Origin: Pseudomonas sp. B21-048
GTDB taxonomy: Bacteria > Pseudomonadota > Gammaproteobacteria > Pseudomonadales > Pseudomonadaceae
Direction: 5' to 3'
Assembly (NCBI RefSeq): GCF_024748615.1
Contig: NZ_CP087168.1
Coordinates: forward strand, 2,542,001 to 2,606,000
Length of the DNA stretch: 64,000 bases
Below, one piece after another: positions 54,701 through 62,563 of the stretch. Positions within the stretch are counted from its first letter, which is position 1, and each line of letters starts with the position of its first letter. Made by a program: the position numbers and the translations under genes. The notes under the pieces were generated by a model that saw only the letters and a list, made by a program, of their open reading frames with translations, was not told where the DNA came from and did no database searches.

Positions 54701-54907
54701 TTGCTCCAAAGGAGCGGCCACGGTTTCGCCTATGACTTTAGGGTTGGCGCCCGGGAAGTTGGCACGCACCACCACGGTCGGCGGCACGACTTCCGGGTAT
54801 TCACTGATCGGCAACTGGAACAGCGAGATCGCACCGGCGATCAGGATCAGCAGCGACAACACCGCTGCGAAGATCGGCCGTGAAATGAAGAATTGGGAAA
54901 AATTCAT
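51716..54907 (-). CDS. RND multidrug efflux permease, HAE1 family (MexF-like)
   Basis: The 1063-residue inner-membrane pump has 12 TM helices and two large periplasmic loops. It starts MNFSQFFISRPIFAAVLSLL as MexF-type pumps do, and carries VGLVLAIGIVVDDAIVVVENVERN-type proton-relay sequences (LFGLVLAIGIVVDDAIVVVE) with adjacent Asp residues in TM4 and FIPAAFISGLTGQFYKQFALT (split here) in the middle. It exports drugs or organic compounds in exchange for protons. The residue pattern is closest to the MexF/MexB class, but the substrate range is unknown. Confidence 0.94.
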   Translation of the reverse strand: MNFSQFFISRPIFAAVLSLLILIAGAISLFQLPISEYPEVVPPTVVVRANFPGANPKVIGETVAAPLEQAITGVENMLYMSSQSTADGKITLTITFALGTDLDNAQVQVQNRVTRSEPKLPEEVTRIGITVDKASPDLTMVVHLTSPDKRYDMLYLSNYALLNIKDELARLGGVGDVQLFGMGDYSLRVWLDPNKTASRNLTATDVVTAIREQNRQVAAGALGAPPAPNATAFQLSINAQGRLVSEEEFENIIIRSGENGEITRLKDIARVELGSSQYALRSLLDNQPAVAIPIFQRPGSNAIQISNDVREKMAELKKNFPEGMDFSIVYDPTIFVRGSIEAVVHTLFEALILVVLVVILFLQTWRASIIPLVAVPVSLIGTFAVMHLFGFSLNALSLFGLVLAIGIVVDDAIVVVENVERNIGLGLTPVEATKRAMREVTGPIIATALVLCAVFIPAAFISGLTGQFYKQFALTIAISTVISAFNSLTLSPALAAVLLKSHDAPKDRFSKVLDKIFGGWLFRPFNRFFDKASHGYVGTVGRVIRSSGIALLLYAGLMVLTFFGFSNTPTGFVPGQDKQYLVAFAQLPDAASLDRTEDVIKRMSDLALKQPGVESAVAFPGLSINGFTNSPNSGIVFVTLKPFDERKDPSMSAGAIAGALNGQYAGIQEAYMAIFPPPPVQGLGTIGGFRLQIEDRGNLGYDELYKETMNIITKSHSVPELAGLFTSYTVNVPQVDAAIDREKAKTHGVAVSDIFDTLQIYLGSLYANDFNRFGRTYQVNVQAEQQFRLESDQIGQLKVRNNRGEMIPLATFIKVSDTSGPDRVMHYNGFITAEINGAAAPGYSSGQAEKAIEKLLKDELPNGMTYEWTDLTYQQILSGNTALFVFPLCVLLAFLVLAAQYESWSLPLAVILIVPMTLLSAITGVIASGGDNNIFTQIGLIVLVGLACKNAILIVEFAKDKQEEGLGPLAAVLEACRLRLRPILMTSFAFIMGVVPLVFSSGAGAEMRHAMGVAVFSGMLGVTFFGLLLTPVFYVLIRNFVERGEARKAAKALKLEKQLEAQQ

Positions 54908-54922
54908 CGAAGTTGTCGCCCC

Positions 54923-56176
54923 TTAACCGCGTGGAGTCGCAGCAGCCAGTTTCACAACCGTACCCGGCGCGACCTTGGCAGGTGCGACTTGGGGCAGGTT
55001 GCTGGCTTCCAGCGCTTGTCGTTGTTGAGCCAGAGCCGCGAGGGTTTGTTCGCTGGCCATCGGGATCACTTCAGGGGTGACCGGTGAACCCGGGCGAACC
55101 CGCTGCAAGCCCTTGACGATGATGGTGTCGTCTTTATTCAGGCCGCTACGCACGATGCGCAGACCTTCGATTTTCGGACCCAGCTCGACAGGGCGGTAAG
55201 CCGTTTTGTTGTCGACATCCATCACCAGCACGAACTTTTTGCCCAGGTCGGTACCAACCGCTTCGTCGTTGATCAACACGGCGGAATAGGTGCCGCTGCC
55301 CACCAGTTTCAGGCGCGCATAAAGGCCTGGGGTGTAGGTGCCGTCGCTGTTGTCGAACACCGCGCGACCGCGGATGGTGCCGGTCTTTGGGTTGACCTGG
55401 TTGTCGACGAAGTTCATCTGGCCCTGGTGGGGGTTGCCGTCTTCATTGGACAGGCCGAGGTAAACCGGCGTGGTTGCGCCGCGTTGGCCCTGGCGGGCGA
55501 GCTGGGTGTATTTGAGGAACACACGCTCATCGGCGTCGAAATAGGCGTAGACCTTGTCGGTGGACACCACGCTGGTCAGCGCGGTGGTATCGGCGGTCAC
55601 CAGGTTGCCGGCGGTGATTTCCGCACGGCTGACACGGCCGCTGATGGGGGCAGTCACACGGGTGAAACTCAGGTTTAGTTTGGCCAGGTCCAGTTGGGCC
55701 TGGAGGGCGCCGACGGCGGCGCGGGCTTCTTGAGCCGCGCTGGTGCGCGAGTCAGCGAGTTCGGCGGAAATCGCATTGCTGGTGCGCAGACGTTCGCCGC
55801 GCTGGGATTCGTTTTCGCTGCGGGTGGCGGTGGCGCGAGCTTGGGCAACCAGGGCTTCGAGGCGGCGGACCTCAGCCTGGAATGGACGCGGGTCGATCTG
55901 GAACAACAGATCGCCTTTCTTCACCAGCGCGCCTTCGGTGAAGGCCACGTCATCGATCTGGCCTGAGACCCGCGGACGAATCTCTACCGTTTCCGGCGCT
56001 TCAAGGCGCCCGGTGAATTCGTCCCACTCGTTGACCGGTTGTTCCAGCACCTTGGCTACGCTGACTTTGGCCGCGGGCATGGTAGCGGCAGCGTCCGGGG
56101 TCTTGCCGCAAGCGCTCATCACCAGCGCGGCCAACAGGGCCAAGGGGAAGCGCAAATGTTTGAGTGATTGTTCCAT
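54923..56176 (-). CDS. RND periplasmic adaptor (membrane fusion protein), MexE-like lipoprotein
   Basis: The 417-residue protein starts MEQSLKHLRFPLALLAALVM and then SACGK, a lipoprotein signal. It has an alpha-hairpin (about 95-175), barrel-sandwich domain with VEIRPRVSGQIDDVAFTEGALVKKG (in two parts, VEIRPRVSGQIDD and VAFTEGALVKKG) and beta-barrel domain ending near 370. It links the permease to the outer-membrane channel. First gene of the operon; 15 bp separate it from the permease. A palindrome 83 bp upstream may control it. Confidence 0.93.
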   Translation of the reverse strand: MEQSLKHLRFPLALLAALVMSACGKTPDAAATMPAAKVSVAKVLEQPVNEWDEFTGRLEAPETVEIRPRVSGQIDDVAFTEGALVKKGDLLFQIDPRPFQAEVRRLEALVAQARATATRSENESQRGERLRTSNAISAELADSRTSAAQEARAAVGALQAQLDLAKLNLSFTRVTAPISGRVSRAEITAGNLVTADTTALTSVVSTDKVYAYFDADERVFLKYTQLARQGQRGATTPVYLGLSNEDGNPHQGQMNFVDNQVNPKTGTIRGRAVFDNSDGTYTPGLYARLKLVGSGTYSAVLINDEAVGTDLGKKFVLVMDVDNKTAYRPVELGPKIEGLRIVRSGLNKDDTIIVKGLQRVRPGSPVTPEVIPMASEQTLAALAQQRQALEASNLPQVAPAKVAPGTVVKLAAATPRG

Positions 56177-56258
56177 GGATGCATCCGCCAATGTATTGAG
56201 ATGGGCGGATGATGCTTGGCGGGGTTGTATGGCACGAATCGAATGGGGCGAAGATAAC

Positions 56259-56275
56259 TATCATTCGGAATGATA
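56259..56275. promoter_or_regulatory. Perfect palindrome upstream of the efflux operon
   Basis: TATCATTC G GAATGATA is a 17-base perfect palindrome with one centre base, 83 bp before the adaptor start. It is AT-rich in its arms and well placed for an operator. The shape could suit a TetR/MarR regulator or a Fur-like box; no regulator gene lies next to the operon. Confidence 0.5.
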
Positions 56276-56757
56276 TCAGCTCAAGGCGAGCCCTCTAGCA
56301 TGCACCTTCCATTAATGGGCTATCAAATGAAATGATGACAATTGAGTGTTGCAGGGAGTGCAGAGGACAAGTTTGAAACCGAGTCATGGCCATCGCGAGC
56401 AAGCTTGTCCTACAGGGGATTTGTGTACGCCGCCGATCCACTGTAGGAGCGAGGCTTGCTCGCGAAGAGGCCATCAGCCTCAATACAACATCAGGATCAA
56501 ACCAGACTATCCGGATCCCCAAAGTACATTTTGACTGGGCTCTAGGGCGGTGGTTTCAGGTGATAAAAAACTACTGATGCCCTTATACCCCCACTCGCTC
56601 GCGATACACGAGCGAACGAAAATGACGAGTGCTGGCATAATTCCATTCGGGTTCTAATGGTTTCTGTTAACTCCACATTGAAGTCAGGGCATCGTGCGCA
56701 GCTGTCAGGGCGTCTAGAAAATTCAGGGCGATTCACGCCGTGTCGATGGCACCCACC
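56276..56757. other. Long intergenic spacer with one REPIN
   Basis: This 480-bp stretch between the efflux operon and the XRE-cupin gene holds the REPIN at 56389-56474. I see no convincing open frame and no other strong structure. Confidence 0.4.
56389..56474. repeat. REPIN
   Basis: GGCCATCGCGAGCAAGCTTG + TCCTACAG and CTGTAGGAGCGAGGCTTGCT + CGCGAAGAGGCC are inverted copies about 25 bases apart. Confidence 0.8.
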
Positions 56758-57339
56758 TCAGGAATGCTCTATCACCATCACCGCAGTGGTGTCCGCCTCG
56801 AGTGCTTCGAAGACGTGAGGCACATTCGCCAGGTAGCTGATGTAGTCGCCAGCGTTCAGCAATATAGGTCCAGTCGCCGGGCCGATATGGGCACTGCCAC
56901 TGCACAGCACCACGTGCTCTACGGTGCCCAGTGGGTGGGACTGAGACAGACGAACTTCCCCGGGCTGCACTTTGAGCCGGTAGATATCGCGTTGTACTCC
57001 CGCCGGGCAATCGGCAAGCAGTGTCGCTGCATAATTGGCAGTCTCGGCATAGGTCGTCATACCCTCGTCGGCGCGAATCACCCGCAGGGTCTGCTGGGGT
57101 TGCTCGAAGAACCGGGTGACTTGCAAGCCCATTGCCATCGCCAGCGACCACAAGGTTTCAATGCTGGGGTTACCGATTCCCGACTCCAATTGAGACAAGG
57201 TCGACTTCGCCACCCCGGCGCGCTTCGCCAGCTCAGTCAAGGAAAGCCCGGCGGCCAGGCGCTCGCGTTTGATCGAAAGGGCCAGCAGATCGATTCGGCT
57301 CGGGTTATTTCTCAGTAGCGTGTTCGTTATATCGGTCAT
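56758..57339 (-). CDS. XRE-family regulator with C-terminal cupin domain
   Basis: The 193-residue protein has an HTH_XRE (about 15-72: KRERLAAGLSLTELAKRAGVAK + STLSQLESGIGNPSIETLW) and a cupin sensor (about 110-185) with VQPGEVRLSQSHPLGTVEHV and DYISYLANVPHVFEA, where the ligand would bind. Regulators of this type often control amino-acid, polyamine or drug export genes. It diverges from the DMT exporter with about 155 bp between, so it probably regulates that gene. Confidence 0.92.
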   Translation of the reverse strand: MTDITNTLLRNNPSRIDLLALSIKRERLAAGLSLTELAKRAGVAKSTLSQLESGIGNPSIETLWSLAMAMGLQVTRFFEQPQQTLRVIRADEGMTTYAETANYAATLLADCPAGVQRDIYRLKVQPGEVRLSQSHPLGTVEHVVLCSGSAHIGPATGPILLNAGDYISYLANVPHVFEALEADTTAVMVIEHS

Positions 57340-57494
57340 TTGTTTTATAAATAATCCTGAATTGGGTTGACGCTCTCAGACGCATTGTTCAGTATAGCGG
57401 TCGTTAGTTCATTATAAAGCACGATTTGCCGACCCAATCCCCACGAATGACGGCTTAGGTTACGGCAATGCCGGCAGCAAGGAAGCAGTGAGTG

Positions 57495-58370
57495 ATGAAG
57501 TCGCAAACTCGTGGGACGCTCGAAATGATTTCGGCCATGGTGATTTCCGGCACGGTGGGCTGGTTCGTCATCATGTCGGGGCAGAGTCCGGAGGCCGTGG
57601 TGTTCTGGCGTTGCTTGTTCGGCGCCATGGCGATGTTGGTCGCGTGCCTGGTGCTCGGGGGGCTGCGCCGCTCCCGGATCAACGCCCGGCAGTTCATTCT
57701 GGTATGCCTGGGTGGGGTGGCGCTGATACTTAACTGGCTGCTGCTGTTCAGTGCCTACAAACATTCCTCTATCGCCATTGCGACGGTGGTCTACCACGTT
57801 CAGCCATTCATGCTGGTCGGTCTGGGTGTGCTGTTCTTCGCCGAGCGCCTCAGCGCCGCCAAGGTCGGCTGGCTGCTGTTGGCCTTCTCCGGTCTGATGT
57901 TGATCGTGTCCGCCAAAGGCAGTGGGCAGGCCACCGGCGCCGACTACCTGCTGGGCATCTGCCTGGCCCTGGCTTCAGCCTTCTTCTACGCTGTGGCGGC
58001 GGCGATCACCAAGCGCCTCAAAAACTTACCCGCGCACCTGATCGTGCTGATCCAGATGGTGGTAGGCGTGCTGGTCCTGGCACCGTTCGTGGACTTCACC
58101 AGGGTTGATACGGTCGAAGGTGCCTGGACTTACCTGATCATTATCGGCGTGGCCCATACCGGGCTCATGTCGACCCTGCTGTACAGCGCCATCCAGAAAA
58201 TCCCCACGGCGCTGGTCGGGGCGCTGTCGTTCATCTATCCGATCGTCGCCATCCTGGTCGACTGGGTTGCCTTCGCCCACCCGCTCGGCGTCCTGCAAAT
58301 GATTGGTGCGAGCGCCATCCTGCTGGCGGCTGCGGGCATGAACTTCGGTTGGTCGCTGGGCCGTGCCTGA
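57495..58370 (+). CDS. DMT superfamily transporter (EamA domain)
   Basis: The 291-residue protein has 10 hydrophobic segments and two EamA repeats, the first with VFWRCLFGAMAMLVACLV, then ASAFFYAVAAAITKRLKN at the start of the second. Such proteins export amino acids or metabolites. The start is the ATG at 57495 (a GTG lies 3 bases earlier) with AAGGAAG upstream. It is divergent from the XRE-cupin gene. Its stop coincides with the end of the degraded gene on the other strand. Confidence 0.9.
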   Translation: MKSQTRGTLEMISAMVISGTVGWFVIMSGQSPEAVVFWRCLFGAMAMLVACLVLGGLRRSRINARQFILVCLGGVALILNWLLLFSAYKHSSIAIATVVYHVQPFMLVGLGVLFFAERLSAAKVGWLLLAFSGLMLIVSAKGSGQATGADYLLGICLALASAFFYAVAAAITKRLKNLPAHLIVLIQMVVGVLVLAPFVDFTRVDTVEGAWTYLIIIGVAHTGLMSTLLYSAIQKIPTALVGALSFIYPIVAILVDWVAFAHPLGVLQMIGASAILLAAAGMNFGWSLGRA

Positions 58371-58673
58371 CGGCCAATACCTGCAGTACCACTACGATCA
58401 CGTGCAGCAAGGCACTGAGACGGGCGTGTTCGCGCGTGGGGGCTCGCCAACGCACAAAGCCCCACACAAGGTATGCCCAGGCGCCGATGTTGAGCAGGAA
58501 CATGGCCGTGGGGTCGAGCGTCGAAAAGCGGCTGTCGAAGCCCAGTTGATGATCGAGCCATTGGATCAGTGAATAGCCCAGACGGACACCATCGGCAAGG
58601 CGAATGGGGCCATTGCAAGAATGTCGTATACAGCGCCAACGCGTACGATTTTCTCATGTGTGGATTGGGTCAT
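58371..58673 (-). pseudogene. Frameshifted membrane-protein gene at the 3' end of the AfsA operon
   Basis: From the ATG at 58671-58673, with GGAGGAG about 8 bases before it, the frame encodes MTQSTHEKIVRVGAVYDILA, then MAPFALPMVSVWAIH and a TGA at 58566-58568. The adjacent frame continues LIQWLDHQLGFDSRFSTLDP, then MFLLNIGAWAYLVWGFVRW and VIVVVLQVLAVRHG, a four-helix-type membrane protein. One base change near 58570 would restore it. The 3' end runs into the DMT gene on the other strand. It is the last gene of the operon and no longer intact. Confidence 0.75.
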
Positions 58674-59421
58674 TGCGAGTCTCCTCCTGGAGTGGCCGGT
58701 TCAACACGTCGCGAATTTCCTGGAACTCCCCCGATTTCAGTCCATTACGATGGCGCTCGGCCAAGACTTGGATGATATGCCCAGCGCGGGACTCGGCGTC
58801 GACGATGTAGCCGGGAACTGCCGCTCGTTGCCGCAGCGCGACAAGATCGCTGAAACGTTCATCCGCCGCCATGATGGTCCGCGCCACAGTTGTCTGGACG
58901 TTACAGAGCCCCAGAACTGCAAAGAATGTGTGTGGGTTTTCCAATTGATAGATTTTTGCCAGAGCGTTCAACGCCGCCTTGGATACCGAATATGAGAGCA
59001 TCCCGGCACGTTGGCGCAGTGCTGAAATCGATGATGAGAAGACCACGGTACTGGGGGGCTGCGTCGCACTCAGCACAATGTCCAGGACCATTTTCACGGC
59101 GCCCAGATTGAGCGCCAGGACGCTATTGAACTCCTGCATCGAGGTCTGCGTGGCCAGTTGGGGCGGGCTGCCGAACCTTCCCGCATTCAGGTAGACGGTC
59201 TCTACCGGGTTAGGGGTGCGCGACAGCAACGCCTGCAAGATTGCCGGCGCGCGCTCGATATCGGTTAAGTCGCACCGCAGGAAGTGGAAGTGCTCCTGTG
59301 GCGGGATATTGGCCGCAGGATTTCGTGACACAGCGAACACCTCGTCGCCCCTGGCCAGGTGATTGCGTGCCAGAGCGTTGCCGATACCGGTGCTTACACC
59401 GGTGATCAATATGCTAGCCAT
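58654..59421 (-). CDS. SDR-family oxidoreductase (operon gene 6)
   Basis: The 255-residue classical-size SDR has cofactor motif GVSTGIGNAL (about 8-17), YLNAGRFG in place of NNAG, and the catalytic Tyr-Lys in SYSVSKAALNAL (Y/K with Ser in STVVFSSSIS). It would reduce or oxidise a carbonyl/hydroxyl with NAD(P)H. Its end overlaps the start of the next, broken gene by 20 bp and the gene begins 8 bp after SDR1, so it belongs to the AfsA operon. Confidence 0.9.
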   Translation of the reverse strand: MASILITGVSTGIGNALARNHLARGDEVFAVSRNPAANIPPQEHFHFLRCDLTDIERAPAILQALLSRTPNPVETVYLNAGRFGSPPQLATQTSMQEFNSVLALNLGAVKMVLDIVLSATQPPSTVVFSSSISALRQRAGMLSYSVSKAALNALAKIYQLENPHTFFAVLGLCNVQTTVARTIMAADERFSDLVALRQRAAVPGYIVDAESRAGHIIQVLAERHRNGLKSGEFQEIRDVLNRPLQEETRNDPIHT

Positions 59422-59429
59422 GATTGCCC

Positions 59430-60200
59430 CTAGAATTTTCCGATGTGATAGCCGCCATCGGCGCTGAGCACCGTGCCGGTGATGTAGCTGGATCTCTTGC
59501 TCAGCAAAAACACGATCGCGTCGGCGATTTCCTCTGGCTGGGCAAAGCGCTTCATGGCCGTCACGTCGCGCTTGCGCTGGGTGTTTTCCGGATGGGCAGC
59601 CAGCCGTTCCGGAGAGTTCATGCCTCCCAGTGTCGGCCCGGGCGCTACGGCGTTGACGCGCACGGCAAAGCGGGATTCGCTGTCGCAGGCATTCTCCATG
59701 GCGGCGACTTGCGTCAAGGCATTGAGCGCTGCCTTGCTGGCGACGTAGGCCGCCTGATTGGCCATAGGCATCACGCCAGCGCACGAGGACACATTGACGA
59801 TCGCTCCATCGGGGTACTGGCTGATCAATGCCAGTTCTTTTTGCAGGCAATACAGGGGGCCGTTCAGGTTGGTGTGGATGACCCTGTTCCAGTCCTGCGG
59901 TTGGACTGTCGCGATCGGCGCATAGGGGGCGGTAATGCCTGCGTTGTTGATTGCGTAGTGCAAGCGATCAACCTCGCCAGCCACCTTCGCGAATGCTTCG
60001 GCTACTGAAGTTTCCGACGCTACATCGCAAAAAATGAACTGTGCCGAAGTACCCAGTATCTCCAGAGCGGCGGCGGCCTTTTGCTGGTTCCTGCTCATCA
60101 GGAACAGCCGCGCGCCCGCTCCGGCCAATTGCTTTGCCACCGCCAGGCCGATGCCGCTTGCACCGCCGGTGATGACGATGTTCTTGTCTTGAAATTCCAT
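59430..60200 (-). CDS. SDR-family oxidoreductase (operon gene 5)
   Basis: The 256-residue SDR has GGASGIGLAVAKQL (about 12-25), INNAGITAPYAP, Ser in VNVSSCAG, and the catalytic YVASK in AAYVASKAALNAL; the C-terminus GTVLSADGGYHIGKF is the common FabG-like ending. It would use NAD(P)H to reduce a ketone. In A-factor-type pathways a reductase of this kind reduces the butenolide or the side-chain ketone; here that is inferred from its position. The gene starts 1 bp after the OYE gene stop. Confidence 0.92.
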   Translation of the reverse strand: MEFQDKNIVITGGASGIGLAVAKQLAGAGARLFLMSRNQQKAAAALEILGTSAQFIFCDVASETSVAEAFAKVAGEVDRLHYAINNAGITAPYAPIATVQPQDWNRVIHTNLNGPLYCLQKELALISQYPDGAIVNVSSCAGVMPMANQAAYVASKAALNALTQVAAMENACDSESRFAVRVNAVAPGPTLGGMNSPERLAAHPENTQRKRDVTAMKRFAQPEEIADAIVFLLSKRSSYITGTVLSADGGYHIGKF

Positions 60201-60201
60201 G

Positions 60202-61350
60202 TTATTGATTCCCGTAATGGATGTGAGCGGGACGCTTGTAGTGCTCATTCACACAGCAATACACCCGATCGAGTTGCGGATTGCTCTTGTCCCGAAAGCA
60301 GTTACCGTCAAACCGGCATTGCTGGACCTGATCTTCATGACCGGCGAGTGACTTGCTGATCAGGTCGTTATCGGCAAAAAGGGCTCGGCTCATGCCGATC
60401 AGATCGCAGTGACCAAGCCGCAGTTGATCTTCTGCCTCCTGCAGGGAGCCAATGAAACCGGCATAGCCGACCGGGAGAGAGGTGAACGACTTGATCAGGC
60501 GTACCCCTTCGACGAACTGTCGCTGAATCGTCGGATGGGCAGAAAGCATGTAGCGGAAGGTTTCCTTGATGGTGATCGAGCACATGATTGCCGACGTCCC
60601 GGCGTCCGCCAGGGCAGCCACGACGTCCTCGAGCAGTTCCGGTTGCTGCCCGTTGGCGCCCAAACAATCATCGATGCCCAAGCGCACGGAAACCTCCAGG
60701 TCTCCAGCGGTAACCCTGTGAATGCGGTCGATGACTTCCAACAGGAACCGCGCTCGCTTGAGTGGGCTGGCGCCATAGGCGTCACGGCGATGGTTGGTCC
60801 AGGGCGACAGAAAACTGCTCAGCAGATAGCCGTTGGATGCCTGAAGCTGGACCATCCTGGCGCCGGCCTGTCTGGCACGCAGAGCCGCTTGGGCAAACTG
60901 ATCGCAGACAGCGTCGATGTCCTCGACACTCATCTCTACCAAGAGATCGGCGCCGCTGCTGCCGGATAACGCACTGCGGCTCGGGCAAAGCAACGGCTGG
61001 CCGCTGATCTGCGTGCCGCCTTGGGCTCCGTAATGCTGAAGTTGCACCACCACCGGACAGTCCCGCTGGTGGCCGTACTCCACCAGCGGCGCGAGCTTTT
61101 CCATGTTGGCATCGCTGTGCAGGCACAGGCCGCGCGCATGCAGGCGCGTGGAGGGCGCTATGGAGGAGTTGCCCAGCACCACCATGGCGCAGCCACCATC
61201 GATCACATGTTGATAGAAAGTGAGCATTTCTTCGGACAGCGAACCGTCCGAGGTGGCCAGGTCGATGCCCATCGGGGCGAAATACAATCGGTTTTTCAGC
61301 GAAACGCTCTGACCGATCACCAGTGGGCTTTGTGACATCTCATAGCTCAT
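60202..61350 (-). CDS. Old-yellow-enzyme-type NADH:flavin oxidoreductase
   Basis: The 382-residue protein has the OYE TIM barrel: LKNRLYFAPMG at the start, VVQLQHYGAQGG, a substrate loop, SVRLGIDD and FMN phosphate segment GHCDLIGMSRALFADNDLI. The C-terminus is Cys-rich (CRFDGNCF and YCCVN), recalling the 4Fe-4S site of dienoyl-CoA reductases but missing at least one of its cysteines. OYE enzymes reduce C=C bonds next to carbonyls, so a butenolide or enone intermediate is a plausible substrate. Start MSYEMS has GAGGATCG just before. Confidence 0.9.
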   Translation of the reverse strand: MSYEMSQSPLVIGQSVSLKNRLYFAPMGIDLATSDGSLSEEMLTFYQHVIDGGCAMVVLGNSSIAPSTRLHARGLCLHSDANMEKLAPLVEYGHQRDCPVVVQLQHYGAQGGTQISGQPLLCPSRSALSGSSGADLLVEMSVEDIDAVCDQFAQAALRARQAGARMVQLQASNGYLLSSFLSPWTNHRRDAYGASPLKRARFLLEVIDRIHRVTAGDLEVSVRLGIDDCLGANGQQPELLEDVVAALADAGTSAIMCSITIKETFRYMLSAHPTIQRQFVEGVRLIKSFTSLPVGYAGFIGSLQEAEDQLRLGHCDLIGMSRALFADNDLISKSLAGHEDQVQQCRFDGNCFRDKSNPQLDRVYCCVNEHYKRPAHIHYGNQ

Positions 61351-61363
61351 GGGCGCACGATCC

Positions 61364-62563
61364 TCATGCCACGGTTTGCTCGTGGGCGAGTGGGGCAGGC
61401 GAAGAGGCAGCGGCCGATTGCATCTGTCCGGCAAAGAAGCAGTGGCACTTGATCGTTTCACGGAGCTCGCTGGCCTGGTCCTTGGACAGCTTGCCGAACA
61501 CCAGCACCCGCTGATCGGGTTCGCTGGTGGAGCAGGTCGAAGCAACTGGCAGGCTGAGGAAACCACCCCCTTCGATGTAGAGCGATACGGTACTGACCGT
61601 GCTCCAATCGATGGCCCCGGCTTGATGAGTCACCAGCACTCCCAGTACCGAGAGCAGGCTCAGCCTGGCTTGCAACACGCTATCGGCGTAATGCACGAGA
61701 ATGTTCTTGGGCAAGCGATCGGAGGGGGCAAACCAGTGATCCTGAGGGTAGTTCAACGAGCGCATGCGTTTGAACAGCGGTAACTTGATCACTGCGCCTT
61801 GCAGCCAAAGACGCGACACCAGCCGACCGTTCTGATAGAAGTGCGCGCACTTGTCGATGGTCTTGGGCTGTGATCGTTTGAGGCCCTTGGCCTGCTGCAC
61901 CATGATTTCGACTTCATAGGCCGATTCGATGTAGGCACTGAAGGAAATGCGCAAGTCTTCGATGGAAATGGAAACTGCGCCGCGCTGGTGTCCCAAGTGG
62001 TTGTAGACATAGTGGTACATGGCTTGCCTGGCCACTTCGATCAGCATCAGGCCAGGCACATGTTCGTGCTGCTTGTTGTAGAAGTAGTAATTTTTGGTGT
62101 CGTTGATCAACAGATAAGACCCCCGCCTGGCCTTGTCCCACTGCGCGAGCGCTTCAAGGCATTCGATCATGCGTAATACTTGGTCGGGCGGTATCTCGGC
62201 ATCAACGCCCTGAAAATGCTGGGCAAGGTAGCGTTGGGTCTGCTGAGGGATGAATTCAGCCGTGAGGACGAAGTGGTCGCCGCACTCGGTATAGAAATCG
62301 TTCAGGCGGATCTCGAAGGTGGAGAGTGTGGTCGCCTGTTCCGCGCTGATGGTCAAGGGCAGATAGTGCAGCACATACTGGCCATCTTGTGCACGGTACA
62401 GTTTCTTGAACAGGGCCTGATCCTCCGCGTTGCCAGCCAGTATTTCGGCGCCGATCGGAGCACTGAGAAAGCTGGGCAGAATCAGCCTTGGTCGAGCGAC
62501 CAGGACATCCTTGGGTGTGTCTTTGTGCAACAGGTGAGGGTCAATCGAGTATGCGCTGTTCAT
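61364..62563 (-). CDS. AfsA-type hotdog protein (A-factor/gamma-butyrolactone synthase family)
   Basis: The 399-residue protein carries the AfsA active-site segment HEHVPGLMLIEVARQAMYH (about 166-184), closely matching the family pattern DHVPGMLLLEAARQAA. It also has DPHLLHKDTPKDVLVA near the N-terminus, the usual start of AfsA repeats. A second hotdog-like half follows (about 215-385, SISIEDLRISFSAYIES) without a clear second HVPG motif. AfsA condenses a beta-ketoacyl group with dihydroxyacetone phosphate to start gamma-butyrolactone signals in Streptomyces. It lies in a six-gene operon of reductases. Confidence 0.82.
   Translation of the reverse strand: MNSAYSIDPHLLHKDTPKDVLVARPRLILPSFLSAPIGAEILAGNAEDQALFKKLYRAQDGQYVLHYLPLTISAEQATTLSTFEIRLNDFYTECGDHFVLTAEFIPQQTQRYLAQHFQGVDAEIPPDQVLRMIECLEALAQWDKARRGSYLLINDTKNYYFYNKQHEHVPGLMLIEVARQAMYHYVYNHLGHQRGAVSISIEDLRISFSAYIESAYEVEIMVQQAKGLKRSQPKTIDKCAHFYQNGRLVSRLWLQGAVIKLPLFKRMRSLNYPQDHWFAPSDRLPKNILVHYADSVLQARLSLLSVLGVLVTHQAGAIDWSTVSTVSLYIEGGGFLSLPVASTCSTSEPDQRVLVFGKLSKDQASELRETIKCHCFFAGQMQSAAASSPAPLAHEQTVA

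Noticed and set aside
53747..54883. 378-residue plus-strand frame over the RND gene
   Set aside because: Antisense shadow rich in His, Arg and Gln, typical of GC-rich antisense frames.
58235..58657. 140-residue minus-strand open frame near the end of the DMT gene
   Set aside because: It is a third frame across the broken membrane-protein gene; the real signal is in the two frames described for 58371-58673.
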